A DNA stretch of 64,000 nucleotides from Plecoglossus altivelis (Eukaryota > Chordata > Actinopteri > Osmeriformes > Plecoglossidae): contig BROE01000022.1 of NCBI GenBank assembly GCA_036571765.1, positions 11,056,282 through 11,120,281 on the forward strand, written 5' to 3'. Every line of letters starts with the position of its first letter. Position 1 is the stretch's first letter. The notes beneath the pieces are model-generated. The model did not search any database. It saw only the letters and a list, made by a program, of their open reading frames with translations, and had not been told where the DNA came from. This document shows, piece by piece, positions 56,701-58,867 of this stretch. The position numbers and the translations under genes were made by a program.

Positions 56701-58867
56701 TGTCATGTTGGGATAAAGCTTTGTTTGATGCCATTTCCGTGAAAAGAAAAGAAATACATTATCAATAATGCAGAGTATGAATCGACCGTGGGGGATTGAT
56801 CAAAGGTCGATCAAGCGAAATCGTGGGACTAAACAGATGGAAGACCAGAATTGTCTGTTAGCGTGTGAGTGCGTGGCACTTACGCCAAACCCACTAACAG
56901 GGGGATGTGGAAGATAGTAGTAAGGTTGCTATGGTTACGAAGAGTCAGTGTGTGTCATGGTGCATTTGGAGGGGGAGGAGGATGTGACGGGATGTGGCGA
57001 TGCGCACATAGGAGAGAGGGAGAAAGCCCACAACGGGAAGCTTTTGAAGTGTTCTTGCATGTCCACGTGTGCGTGCGTGGGTAAGAGGTGGACTAGTGAG
57101 TCCCCCTCACTCTGTCCTCCCTCCTCCATTCCCTCCTTCTCTTTTGCCTTCTCCCTCTACCCGGTCTCTCCCTCTGCCTCTCGGTAACACATCTCTCCAT
57201 GTCTTCTGTCTCTGTTGACCTTCTCTCTGCTTGGGAGGAACTCTACTGTGCTATCGGTCTGCCTGGGGCTGGACCTCACCTTCACACACACACACACACT
57301 CACACACACACACACACATGCGCGTGCACACACACGCACACACGCAGCACGCCTCTCAGAGGGAGAGAGGGCTGTAGCTCTTTTGTAAACTCTAAGTGGG
57401 TCAGGAGAGAAATGGGGAAGACAGAGCGAACAGACTGTTGGTCTTTGAACTTGACTTCTACACCTCTTATAATGACAAGCTCGCCTCAGACTGAGAGAGC
57501 AACTGTCGTTTTTCCTCAGACGGATTGGCGTAATTAGCTCAAGACAAACGACAATCGTTCTGTCACAGATTTTTCAGGAGTTTAACCCTCGTGCTCTCTT
57601 TGTATTCTGTAACTCACCCAGTCCCAAGGGTCAAAAAGGCCCCTCCTTTAACCTTGAAAAAGCAGGTTTATGTAAATGTTTACCCTGTGCCCTTTTGGCC
57701 ACTGAATAGTGCAACCATGCTGCACATGAATCAGAAAGATTTGGTTTTGTCTGAGTTTAATCAAGCACATACAATCTAAATGTCTCACTATGGGTGCGTG
57801 TGTGTGTGCATTTAACATGGTTTCGGGTCATTCTGACCCCCGAACTGAGCAAGGGGGTTAAGATGGATATCGCGATGGCCTGGATATATTGAGTGTCATT
57901 AGGTTTGTTTATTTTACGTGTTGCAAGTATGAGGGTTTATAGACGTTTTTGGCCCTCTCTCACTGTAAGTCTTTACACTGGCAGAAGAGATGGAGGGCCA
58001 TGCGAAGGCAGACATGGAGGAGGGGATGAAAGCAGGGAGAGATGACTGGAGACAGGGAGCGATGGAGGCGAGATTTCAGGGGACCACCATATTATAATGA
58101 TAAATGACCCAAGCTTGATGTGGCCCATGTGAACGAAGGGGCGTGGATGGAGATGGAAGGGCGGGAGAAGGGGAGGGGAGGGGAGGGTCCGTCTTCCATC
58201 ATCCTTCTTCCACCCTCACCTTGCTTCGCTGTCTGTGGTGACATATTGATGTAGAGACTCACCGCATTCGAGGGCTATGTCTGGTGTTAGCATGTTAGCT
58301 CCTCTGTGGGGTTGAGGATGGATGTGGGCTATATGGGTCCCCCTCTACCTTGAGCTACTTGTCTGGGATTTTGCTTCATGCTTGGGTCCACCGGTCAGAC
58401 ATAACAGGATGGAGCAGGGATTAAGGGGTTCATGTACCAAAACCCAGCTATCTTTTCACCATGTCTGGCATCGTTGTTCAGTATAATAAGATATTTCCCT
58501 CCATCTCCACATTCTGTGTAATTGTGTAACATGAACCACGTTAACCTATTATTTTAAATAGATAAGTCATACAAGTACATATAAATTCATTGATTTGGTT
58601 TTTCTATGTTTTGCGTCCATGTCATTTTGTATATGGTGTGAACAATGTGCTGTGTCCGAGAGCAAGTGTGTCAGTGAGCATCAATATGAACGTGTCTAAG
58701 TGATTATTAATGGAAGATTCTGTGTTTGTGTACTGCATGTGCGTGCGCTTTTCCGTACCATTCTCCTCCAGGTATTTACGGAGGATGTAATTGGTCTCGG
58801 TTCCCTCGCTGGCATAGTCCAGAGGAATGTTCCCGTTCACGTCCTGCAGGAGAACGTTCACCCCCGT
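11434..58867 (-). CDS. myo16: MYO16, unconventional myosin XVI (gene-level span, 5' end outside window)
   Basis: Thirty exons (listed below as e1-e30) join in phase into 1737 codons; a tentative last exon adds 27 more. The predicted protein has ankyrin repeats (about residues 1-145), a linker (145-250), a myosin motor (about 255-1010), one IQ-like site (about 1020-1040) and a proline-rich tail. Alignment from memory with mammalian MYO16 follows exon by exon, including the motor-tail junction. In mammals MYO16 is a neuronal myosin whose ankyrin repeats bind protein phosphatase 1 catalytic subunits and whose NYAP-type tail couples to PI3K p85 and the WAVE complex; that is family knowledge, not seen here. 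Ankyrin repeats on the amino side of a motor are diagnostic, since other myosins lack this order. The start codon and first ankyrin exons are missing because the window ends. The 3' end is uncertain. Confidence 0.95.
14075..14109 (+). repeat. CT microsatellite
   Basis: A pure CT run of about 34 bases in the probable last intron. Confidence 0.95.
18985..19016 (+). repeat. TG microsatellite
   Basis: An uninterrupted run of about 32 bases. Confidence 0.95.
19344..19640. mobile_element. Degenerate teleost dispersed repeat (GTGGGGACC...TTAGGG type)
   Basis: The order of words fits a repeat I know from many fish introns: tgtggagaccagaagt, then a cgaggacattt block, then degenerate GGTTAGGGTTAAG sequence (19450-19545), then ggattgtgaacggaactgaa and tcagtccctaaccc, ending in GT-rich sequence. 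I cannot name the family with confidence. It sits in the last intron with its end about ten bases from exon e30. Confidence 0.6.
19651..19736 (-). CDS. myo16: MYO16 exon e30: distal tail
   Basis: 28 codons after a split glycine: CLEDEGHCKSL, a run of six serines, then LHRHMDSHHTQ. It aligns with mammalian LPEEDGYSRLS...FQRHRDSHTTQ. The acceptor is catgttcag and the donor CAG|gtaaac; phase 1 to phase 0. The donor side abuts a dispersed repeat. It is too short to stand out as an open frame and was found by phase and homology. Confidence 0.9.
19853..20017 (-). CDS. myo16: MYO16 exon e29: distal tail
   Basis: Codes FNSNINQPGREDSGSAPT and 36 more residues, including QDKNANNHSPHS and ENGN...LSN. 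The spacing of DKNANNH and ENGN matches mammalian DRNANNHG...ENGNSISNG, which fixes it as the next tail exon. The acceptor is catgtctcag and the donor AATG|gtactc; phase 1 at both ends. Confidence 0.93.
20018..22382 (-). other. MYO16 intron between e28 and e29
   Basis: No exon found. It contains a CA repeat (21899-21944) and a 20-base G run (20038-20057), which read as poly-C lies just before the e29 acceptor. A few GGGG-rich patches occur (21377-21386). Confidence 0.7.
21899..21944 (+). repeat. AC microsatellite with one T interruption
   Basis: A run of about 46 bases, interrupted once by ACATAC, in the intron between e28 and e29. Confidence 0.95.
22383..23630 (-). CDS. myo16: MYO16 exon e28: long proline-rich tail exon with YxxM motifs
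   Basis: A 1248-base exon, 415 codons plus two partial ones. It opens with LSKPRPHSDDYTTMRKVPPP and KPKRSPNTKLTGSYEEI, then carries VYIEM (YIEM at 23347-23358) and VYEEM (YEEM at 23245-23256). These are YxxM sites, the p85 SH2 consensus, at the same positions as in mammals. Later PPLLVFPPSPVTCSPASDES and LTPLEVKKLPV are almost identical to mammals, as is FNSGRSLLKKSAPGRKMR near the end. Low-complexity proline runs fill the rest. The acceptor is ctttcccag and the donor GGAG|gtgaga. Confidence 0.98.
23631..23997 (-). repeat. MYO16 intron filled by a 28-bp minisatellite
   Basis: The word gacaccaag starts at 23719, 23747, 23775, 23803, 23831, 23859, 23887 and 23915, an exact 28-bp period over eight units (23719-23940). 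Units differ by a few bases (ACTACTGTAG against ACTGCTGTAG). The array covers about 60% of this 367-base intron and does not reach either splice site. Confidence 0.95.
23998..24380 (-). CDS. myo16: MYO16 exon e27: NYAP-type tail, first tyrosine motif
   Basis: 127 codons plus one base. The centre reads SSPRKQPPPKPKRDPNTRL followed by SASYEAVSA, identical or nearly so to mammalian MYO16 and to the NYAP family motif. The proline/lysine run is a likely SH3-type ligand and YEAV a likely Src-family phosphorylation site (inference from the family). The flanks are serine/proline-rich and divergent. The acceptor is gtctcttcag and the donor TCAG|gtacat. Confidence 0.96.
24381..25677 (-). other. MYO16 intron between e26 and e27
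   Basis: I see no exon and no strong tandem repeat. Short CA and GT stretches and a GA-rich patch (24985-25035) are present. Confidence 0.65.
25678..25930 (-). CDS. myo16: MYO16 exon e26: IQ motif and proximal tail
   Basis: Joined to e25 it reads CQKVVRGWLTRQR, an IQ motif (IQxxxRGxxxR) with cysteine in place of isoleucine, the likely light-chain or calmodulin site. Next comes DLGLQTYDHLVIQNASDIAR, almost identical to mammals, then a divergent hydrophilic stretch ending EEEPAK. The acceptor ctctctctag is supplied by a CT microsatellite; the donor is AAGAG|gttaag. Confidence 0.96.
25931..26119 (-). repeat. Short MYO16 intron dominated by a GA microsatellite
   Basis: 25933-26010 on the plus strand is (GA)n with a few GGGA interruptions. 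On the transcribed strand it is a 75-base CT tract ending at the acceptor of e26. The intron is only 189 bases. Confidence 0.9.
26120..26216 (-). CDS. myo16: MYO16 exon e25: end of motor and start of IQ motif
   Basis: Codes MGSSKVFLRYWQADQLNDRC and HQLHRKIVTCQK, plus one base. KVFL.....D.L is the conserved end of the converter in all myosins. TCQK begins an IQ-like motif finished in e26. The acceptor is ctttctcag and the donor AAAAG|gtacca; phase 0 to phase 1. Confidence 0.98.
26217..27090 (-). other. MYO16 intron between e24 and e25
   Basis: No exon found. 26387-26500 is G-rich on the plus strand with several runs of four or more G, 26581-26820 has GT stretches, and 26998-27055 is GA-rich, supplying the e25-side pyrimidine sequence only indirectly. 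Confidence 0.65.
27091..27193 (-). CDS. myo16: MYO16 exon e24: converter domain
   Basis: Codes FKELVDTTMPDKRKLSSEEK and CRYILQQCKLQGWQ. It completes the SRY/F..L converter start and matches mammalian RLVLQQCKLQGWQ. The acceptor is ctgtctatag and the donor CAG|gtgagt; phase 2 to phase 0. Confidence 0.97.
27194..31909 (-). other. Large MYO16 intron between e23 and e24, with the assembly gap
   Basis: No exon found. It contains 228 N (28724-28951), GA repeats (28952-29020, 29660-29790, 31000-31220), a GT repeat (30753-30783) and a 155-codon plus-strand open frame that runs from the gap to 29416. Confidence 0.7.
28724..28951. other. Assembly gap (228 N)
   Basis: Unknown bases flanked by a G-rich run on the left (ggggggacgggg) and a GA repeat on the right. 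Such flanks suggest the missing sequence is simple repeat. The true length may differ from the number of Ns. Confidence 0.98.
31910..32115 (-). CDS. myo16: MYO16 exon e23: actin-binding strut, SH1/SH2 and converter
   Basis: 68 codons plus two bases: NSLSELVSKLQACTPHFVEC, VRPNSAGAADTFDSDHV, and LQYVGVLEMVRMIRYGYSVR. L...L....PHF..C..PN....FD...V..QL...GVLE..RI.R.GYP.R is the motor core common to all myosins. The acceptor is ctcctctcag and the donor AGCAG|gttggt. Confidence 0.98.
32116..33416 (-). other. MYO16 intron between e22 and e23
   Basis: No exon found. 32793-32993 on the plus strand is pyrimidine-rich (CT with CCTTC words). There is a short GT repeat at 32307-32333 and a GTGGGGACCACAATTAC segment near 32437 that weakly resembles the dispersed repeat at 19344-19640. 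Confidence 0.65.
33417..33497 (-). CDS. myo16: MYO16 exon e22: strut after loop 2
   Basis: 27 codons, MLKKKGAASFLQRLERCGPV and TAAVQLR, matching mammalian [27 protein letters not shown]. This corresponds to the V...F..QL segment of other motors. The acceptor is tcctctaag and the donor AGG|gtgagc; phase 0 at both ends. Confidence 0.97.
33498..34757 (-). other. MYO16 intron between e21 and e22
   Basis: No exon found. Short GT/CA stretches occur at 34090-34115, 34235-34260 and 34632-34648, and GA-rich sequence at 33520-33620. Confidence 0.65.
34758..34975 (-). CDS. myo16: MYO16 exon e21: loop 2 region with a serine-rich insertion
   Basis: Codes SESVLLQQLFRSKLTQTGSL, then LRGPKAALLLRKMTC, a serine/cysteine-rich run and QDLSK. 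The first part matches mammalian LFQSKLSQTGSLV and KSALLSKKMT. The insertion is coded by TCC/TCT triplets (34798-34850) and makes this loop longer than in mammals by my alignment. The acceptor is cctcgacag and the donor AAG|gtacac; phase 1 to phase 0. Confidence 0.92.
35164..35239 (-). CDS. myo16: MYO16 exon e20: lower 50K domain
   Basis: Codes MTYDLTGSLTKNKDSLPQN and LLLVMK, plus one base. Y....L.KNKD.L..NLL is the conserved segment before loop 2. I chose the donor AAGT|gtaggt (phase 1) over an earlier GT because only this one joins e21 without a stop and restores the conserved VMK-S-SE junction. The acceptor is attggtag. Confidence 0.93.
35334..35534 (-). CDS. myo16: MYO16 exon e19: lower 50K domain
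   Basis: 67 codons starting RPQGLLCVLDEESRALQPAE and ending FTVSHYAGQ. LLDEES and F.I.HYAG.V are universal motor motifs. The segment between (KDGNGNPPPKDQGPAF) matches mammalian KDGNGNVALKDHGTAF. The acceptor is ctattcag and the donor CAG|gtacga; phase 0 at both ends. Confidence 0.98.
35716..35868 (-). CDS. myo16: MYO16 exon e18: relay helix and converter contact
   Basis: Exactly 51 codons, LCVNMTSERLRQYVSEVLFQ to VLNFFFQ. It is the relay helix (LCINYTNE.LQ..FN..VF..EQ in other myosins) and matches mammalian MYO16 throughout. The acceptor is gttttccag and the donor CAG|gtactg. Confidence 0.98.
36965..37200 (+). repeat. Purine-rich minisatellite (GGGAGGAAGGGATGAGAGGAT type)
   Basis: A run of AAGGGAGGAAGGGA, GATGAGAGGATGAAGG and GGAGAGGAC words with variable spacing in the intron between e17 and e18. 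Confidence 0.8.
37277..37403 (+). repeat. GGTC tetranucleotide repeat followed by CT/CTAT repeat
   Basis: (GGTC)n with one GGTT variant at 37277-37303, then (CT)n interrupted by four CTAT units at 37321-37403. Confidence 0.95.
38055..38127 (-). CDS. myo16: MYO16 exon e17: motor switch II
   Basis: Codes DPALEIGILDIFGFEEFQKN and SFEQ. DIFGFEEF is the switch II and relay-helix start common to active myosins, and NSFEQLC(I/V)N continues across the junction with e18. The acceptor is ctccctcacag and the donor CAG|gtagcc; phase 2 to phase 0. Confidence 0.98.
38128..39505 (-). other. MYO16 intron between e16 and e17, with a 530-base GA tract
   Basis: 39475-39502 on the plus strand is a CA repeat touching the e16 donor. 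38131-38664 is GA repeat with recurring AGAGGAAGAG and GGCGAGAGA words, which gives an exceptionally long CT tract ahead of the e17 acceptor. No other exon was found. Confidence 0.8.
38131..38664 (+). repeat. 530-base GA-rich tract next to exon e17
   Basis: A GAGAGA core with GGAAGAGAG, GGCGAGAGA and GACAGAGGA variants and one G run near 38371-38384. It ends in a pure GA run (38616-38664). On the transcribed strand it is the pyrimidine tract of the e17 acceptor. Confidence 0.92.
39506..39647 (-). CDS. myo16: MYO16 exon e16: cardiomyopathy loop and HO helix
   Basis: Codes GDVITRRHTVEMSEQYRDQL and 27 more residues to CLQGQDDNM. The DQLAKSLYGRLF segment is the myosin DALAK helix. Counting back 16 residues gives aspartate at the TEDS-rule site, so the motor would not need heavy-chain phosphorylation there. 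The acceptor is tttcctag. The donor, ATGGG|gtggtg, is weak and merges directly into a GT repeat. It leaves in phase 2, as e17 requires. Confidence 0.93.
39779..39850 (-). CDS. myo16: MYO16 exon e15: motor upper 50K
   Basis: A 72-base exon coding VAGLLQVCSDDLSSALTSD and VQYFK. It matches mammalian [24 protein letters not shown]. The acceptor is ctctttccag and the donor AAAG|gtaaac; phase 1 at both ends. It was found by homology. Confidence 0.95.
39851..40706 (-). other. MYO16 intron between e14 and e15
   Basis: No exon found. 40490-40640 on the plus strand is pyrimidine-rich with CT repeats, so the transcribed strand is GA-rich downstream of the e14 donor. Confidence 0.65.
40707..40824 (-). 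CDS. myo16: MYO16 exon e14: motor, LHLG helix region
   Basis: Codes EVDSVFQLLSSVLHVGDMHF and 19 more residues. It is the standard myosin segment (I..ILA.ILHLGNI.F) and corresponds to mammalian LFVILAAILHLGDIRF. The acceptor is cacccacccag and the donor GAGCGAG|gtcagc; phase 0 to phase 1. Confidence 0.96.
40825..41922 (-). other. MYO16 intron between e13 and e14
   Basis: No exon found. There are short GT repeats at 41143-41163 and 41175-41187 and otherwise unique sequence. Confidence 0.65.
41923..42040 (-). CDS. myo16: MYO16 exon e13: motor upper 50K region
   Basis: Codes YLNPSTPGESPPVAM and 24 more residues to LGLNKL, including RDRLAAVKQALRALG, which matches the helix following the TLNQS-like segment of myosins (mammalian MYO16 REKLAVLKRALNVVG). 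The acceptor is gcgtgtag and the donor CTG|gtatgc; phase 2 to phase 0. Confidence 0.95.
42041..43510 (-). other. MYO16 intron between e12 and e13, remainder
   Basis: No exon found. 42706-42850 is a tandem repeat of about 12 bp (tgtgtgtatgcc type) and 43070-43290 is a G/A-rich stretch with recurring GAGGTGAGG words. Confidence 0.7.
42706..42850 (+). repeat. Tandem repeat of about 12 bp (TGTGTGTATGCC type)
   Basis: The word tgtatgcc or tgtgcatgcc recurs about ten times at 10-16 base spacing in the intron between e12 and e13. Confidence 0.85.
43511..43775 (-). repeat. 35-bp minisatellite derived from the e12 exon end and its splice donor
   Basis: The word ctagca recurs on the plus strand at 43514, 43550, 43585, 43620, 43655, 43690, 43725 and 43760, a 35-bp period (36 for the first step). 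Each unit holds 23 bases like the e12 3' end followed by gtatacacacac. The genuine donor is at 43752/43751; six further copies keep a GT in the same context, at 43717, 43682, 43647, 43612, 43577 and 43542. The most distal copy (near 43514) lacks the donor but resembles the exon in AACAACCTGCTAGC. Confidence 0.9.
43753..43900 (-). CDS. myo16: MYO16 exon e12: motor, after switch I
   Basis: Codes ARVSTYMLEKSRLLHMVPQQ, then PNFHIFYLMAEGLSAEEK and on to LNNLLAHR. YLLEKSR and NFHIFY.L..G are universal myosin motifs. The acceptor is ttggctccag and the donor CACAG|gtatac, leaving in phase 2. Its last 23 bases and donor are the source of a 35-bp minisatellite in the next intron (see findings). Confidence 0.97.
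43901..44552 (-). other. MYO16 intron between e11 and e12, mostly CA repeat
   Basis: 43909-44190 on the plus strand is CA repeat broken by GATGCA, GACACA and AAACAC variants. On the transcribed strand it is a GT tract ending about ten bases before the e12 acceptor. Confidence 0.8.
44553..44670 (-). CDS. myo16: MYO16 exon e11: motor switch I
   Basis: Codes VNCILEAFGHTQTPRNRNAS and a further segment with RFIKLLSLQYCERRR. LEAFG.A.T..N.NSSRFGK is the switch I consensus; here it reads LEAFGHTQTPRNRNASRFIK. The NxN and SRF are kept and the glycine is replaced by isoleucine, as in MYO16. The acceptor is tttgtccag and the donor AGAG|gtaggg; phase 0 to phase 1. Confidence 0.96.
44671..45812 (-). other. 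MYO16 intron between e10 and e11
   Basis: No exon found. It contains a 13-bp tandem repeat (about 45557-45620) and a pyrimidine-rich stretch on the plus strand (44968-45080). Confidence 0.7.
45557..45620 (+). repeat. 13-bp tandem repeat (GGGTCTACCAAAT), about five units
   Basis: Four near-perfect units and flanking partial ones in the intron between e10 and e11. The first unit reads gtttaccaaat and the last has an extra A. Confidence 0.92.
45813..45918 (-). CDS. myo16: MYO16 exon e10: motor P-loop
   Basis: The codon split with e9 gives S, then GESGSGKTEACKHIVRHL and further residues to KMKH. GESGSGKT is the canonical myosin Walker A/P-loop that holds the ATP phosphates. As I recall it, human MYO16 has the variant GERGSGKS, so the fish version looks closer to an active motor. 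The acceptor is ctctctacag (CT microsatellite) and the donor CAC|gtaagt. Confidence 0.97.
45919..47743 (-). other. MYO16 intron between e9 and e10
   Basis: No exon found. It contains a GT repeat (47345-47391), CA stretches (47500-47540) and a 70-base GA repeat (45923-45992) that becomes the CT tract of the e10 acceptor. A 267-codon minus-strand frame (46875-47678) runs through the repeats and is not coding in my view. Confidence 0.7.
45923..45992 (+). repeat. GA microsatellite at the P-loop exon acceptor
   Basis: An uninterrupted (GA)n of about 70 bases starting four bases upstream of the acceptor AG of e10 on the transcribed strand, where it reads (CT)n. Confidence 0.97.
47744..47871 (-). 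CDS. myo16: MYO16 exon e9: motor, before the P-loop
   Basis: Codes 42 residues from VSQLYLSSTGRLCSSLPPHI to RRPQCFLL, leaving in phase 2. LPPHIFS...AY is the motor helix that precedes the P-loop (PPHIFAIAD.AY in most myosins). The acceptor ctctctag lies at the end of a long CT tract and the donor is CAG|gtacca. Confidence 0.96.
47872..48983 (-). other. MYO16 intron between e8 and e9
   Basis: No exon found. 47880-48090 on the plus strand is a GAGACAGA-type repeat. Read on the minus strand this is a CT-rich tract of about 200 bases leading directly into the e9 acceptor. Confidence 0.75.
48984..49049 (-). CDS. myo16: MYO16 exon e8: motor, segment before the P-loop
   Basis: A 22-codon exon, TYIGNILLLVNPNKELPIY and three residues. 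TYIG.ILL.VNP is the universal myosin motif contacting the nucleotide pocket. The acceptor is cttttgcag and the donor CTG|gtgagt; phase 0 at both ends. It was recognised by homology. Confidence 0.96.
49050..50372 (-). other. MYO16 intron between e7 and e8
   Basis: I see no exon and no strong repeat. It is mildly pyrimidine-rich on the plus strand at 49410-49600. Confidence 0.6.
50373..50483 (-). CDS. myo16: MYO16 exon e7: start of the myosin motor
   Basis: Exactly 37 codons, VKLMPPAPNDDLASLSEL through KRFANNQIY. The DDLASLSEL...LLYEMQKRF pattern is the conserved amino-terminal motor segment (DL..L..L.E..LL..L..RF in other myosins). The acceptor is ctgcttcag and the donor TAC|gtacgt; phase 0 at both ends. 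Confidence 0.97.
50670..50820 (-). CDS. myo16: MYO16 exon e6: linker before the motor
   Basis: Codes TPLALPLAKRDSLLEKLTMF and thirty more residues ending in GKLEQ. The LPLAKRDSLLEK core matches mammalian LPIAKQDSLLEK. The acceptor is ctccccacag and the donor CAA|gttagt; phase 2 to phase 0. Confidence 0.93.
51074..51227 (-). CDS. myo16: MYO16 exon e5: linker between ankyrin repeats and motor
   Basis: Codes about 51 residues, including DPIADMLLRAEACWVERQKD. The ADMLLRAE core aligns with mammalian EEMLLKAE, and the rest is divergent acidic linker. The acceptor is gtccccag and the donor AACCT|gtgagt. It enters in phase 1 and leaves in phase 2. It was too short for a long open frame and was found from phase and homology. 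Confidence 0.9.
51228..52906 (-). other. MYO16 intron between e4 and e5
   Basis: No exon found. It includes a CT repeat (51969-52005), a 13-base C run near 51278-51290, and AT-rich unique sequence with ATTCATGTGATT direct repeats near 52515-52545. Confidence 0.7.
52907..52982 (-). CDS. myo16: MYO16 exon e4: end of ankyrin repeats
   Basis: Codes TSIVIQLLKHRADPALLNC and six further residues, then leaves in phase 1. It corresponds to the mammalian stretch NLVKLLLMHQANPHLVNC, completing the last ankyrin repeat. The acceptor is cctctcacag and the donor TCAG|gtacgc. Confidence 0.93.
52983..55671 (-). other. MYO16 intron between e3 and e4
   Basis: No exon found. It contains an unbroken 31-base G run (53751-53781) preceded by GGGT repeats (53727-53749), and otherwise unique sequence. 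Several open frames here are short and have no recognisable domain. Confidence 0.7.
53727..53781 (+). repeat. GGGT repeats and a 31-base G run
   Basis: GGGAGGGTGGGTGGGTGGGC followed by 31 consecutive G. Homopolymers this long are often mis-sized in assemblies. Confidence 0.95.
55672..55797 (-). CDS. myo16: MYO16 exon e3: ankyrin repeat pair
   Basis: Exactly 42 codons. It opens with LHIACASGYKEVV and closes with YWTPLHLAAKYGQ, two textbook ankyrin helix-turn-helix cores (the TPLHLAA signature) that match mammalian MYO16 almost residue for residue. The acceptor is cttcccag and the donor CAG|gtacga; phase 0 at both ends. Confidence 0.97.
55798..56104 (-). other. Short MYO16 intron filled by a CT-type simple repeat
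   Basis: On the plus strand, 55901-56088 is CT repeats broken by recurring TTGTT and TAACT words. On the transcribed strand this is GA-rich and begins about 16 bases after the e2 donor. The intron is 307 bases, so the repeat makes up more than half of it. Confidence 0.8.
56105..56229 (-). CDS. myo16: MYO16 exon e2: spacer between ankyrin repeats
   Basis: Codes VDVSAMHIMRLQRPSTMLAD and a further segment ending in DGVTL. The LQRP and DGVTL stretches match the mammalian protein at the same place. The acceptor is ttccaaag and the donor CTG|gtgaga. It enters in phase 1 and leaves in phase 0, in step with both neighbours. Confidence 0.93.
56230..58758 (-). other. MYO16 intron between e1 and e2
   Basis: No exon seen. 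It contains a piggyBac-like MITE (57582-57861), a CA repeat (57283-57346) and a short G/A-rich stretch near 58150-58190. The rest is unremarkable unique sequence. Confidence 0.7.
57582..57861. mobile_element. piggyBac-like MITE, 280 bp, flanked by TTAA
   Basis: The left end reads TTAACCCTCGTGCTC and the reverse complement of the right end reads TTAACCCCCTTGCTC, matching at 13 of 15 positions. Both ends carry TTAA, the piggyBac target duplication. Near the right end gggtcattctgaccc is a palindrome, and the left part has CAAGGGTCAAAAAGG, both familiar from fish non-autonomous piggyBac elements. No transposase is present. Confidence 0.8.
58759..58867 (-). CDS. myo16: MYO16 exon e1: ankyrin repeat
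   Basis: Codes 36 residues plus one base, including VNVLLQDVNGNIPLDYA, a near-exact match to the mammalian MYO16 ankyrin segment. It starts in phase 0 after a cgaag acceptor and ends AATG|gtacgg in phase 1. The acceptor tract is only moderately pyrimidine-rich. An alternative acceptor (ctcctgcag) 24 bases further in would keep the frame but drop conserved VLLQ residues, so I chose the outer one. Confidence 0.85.
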
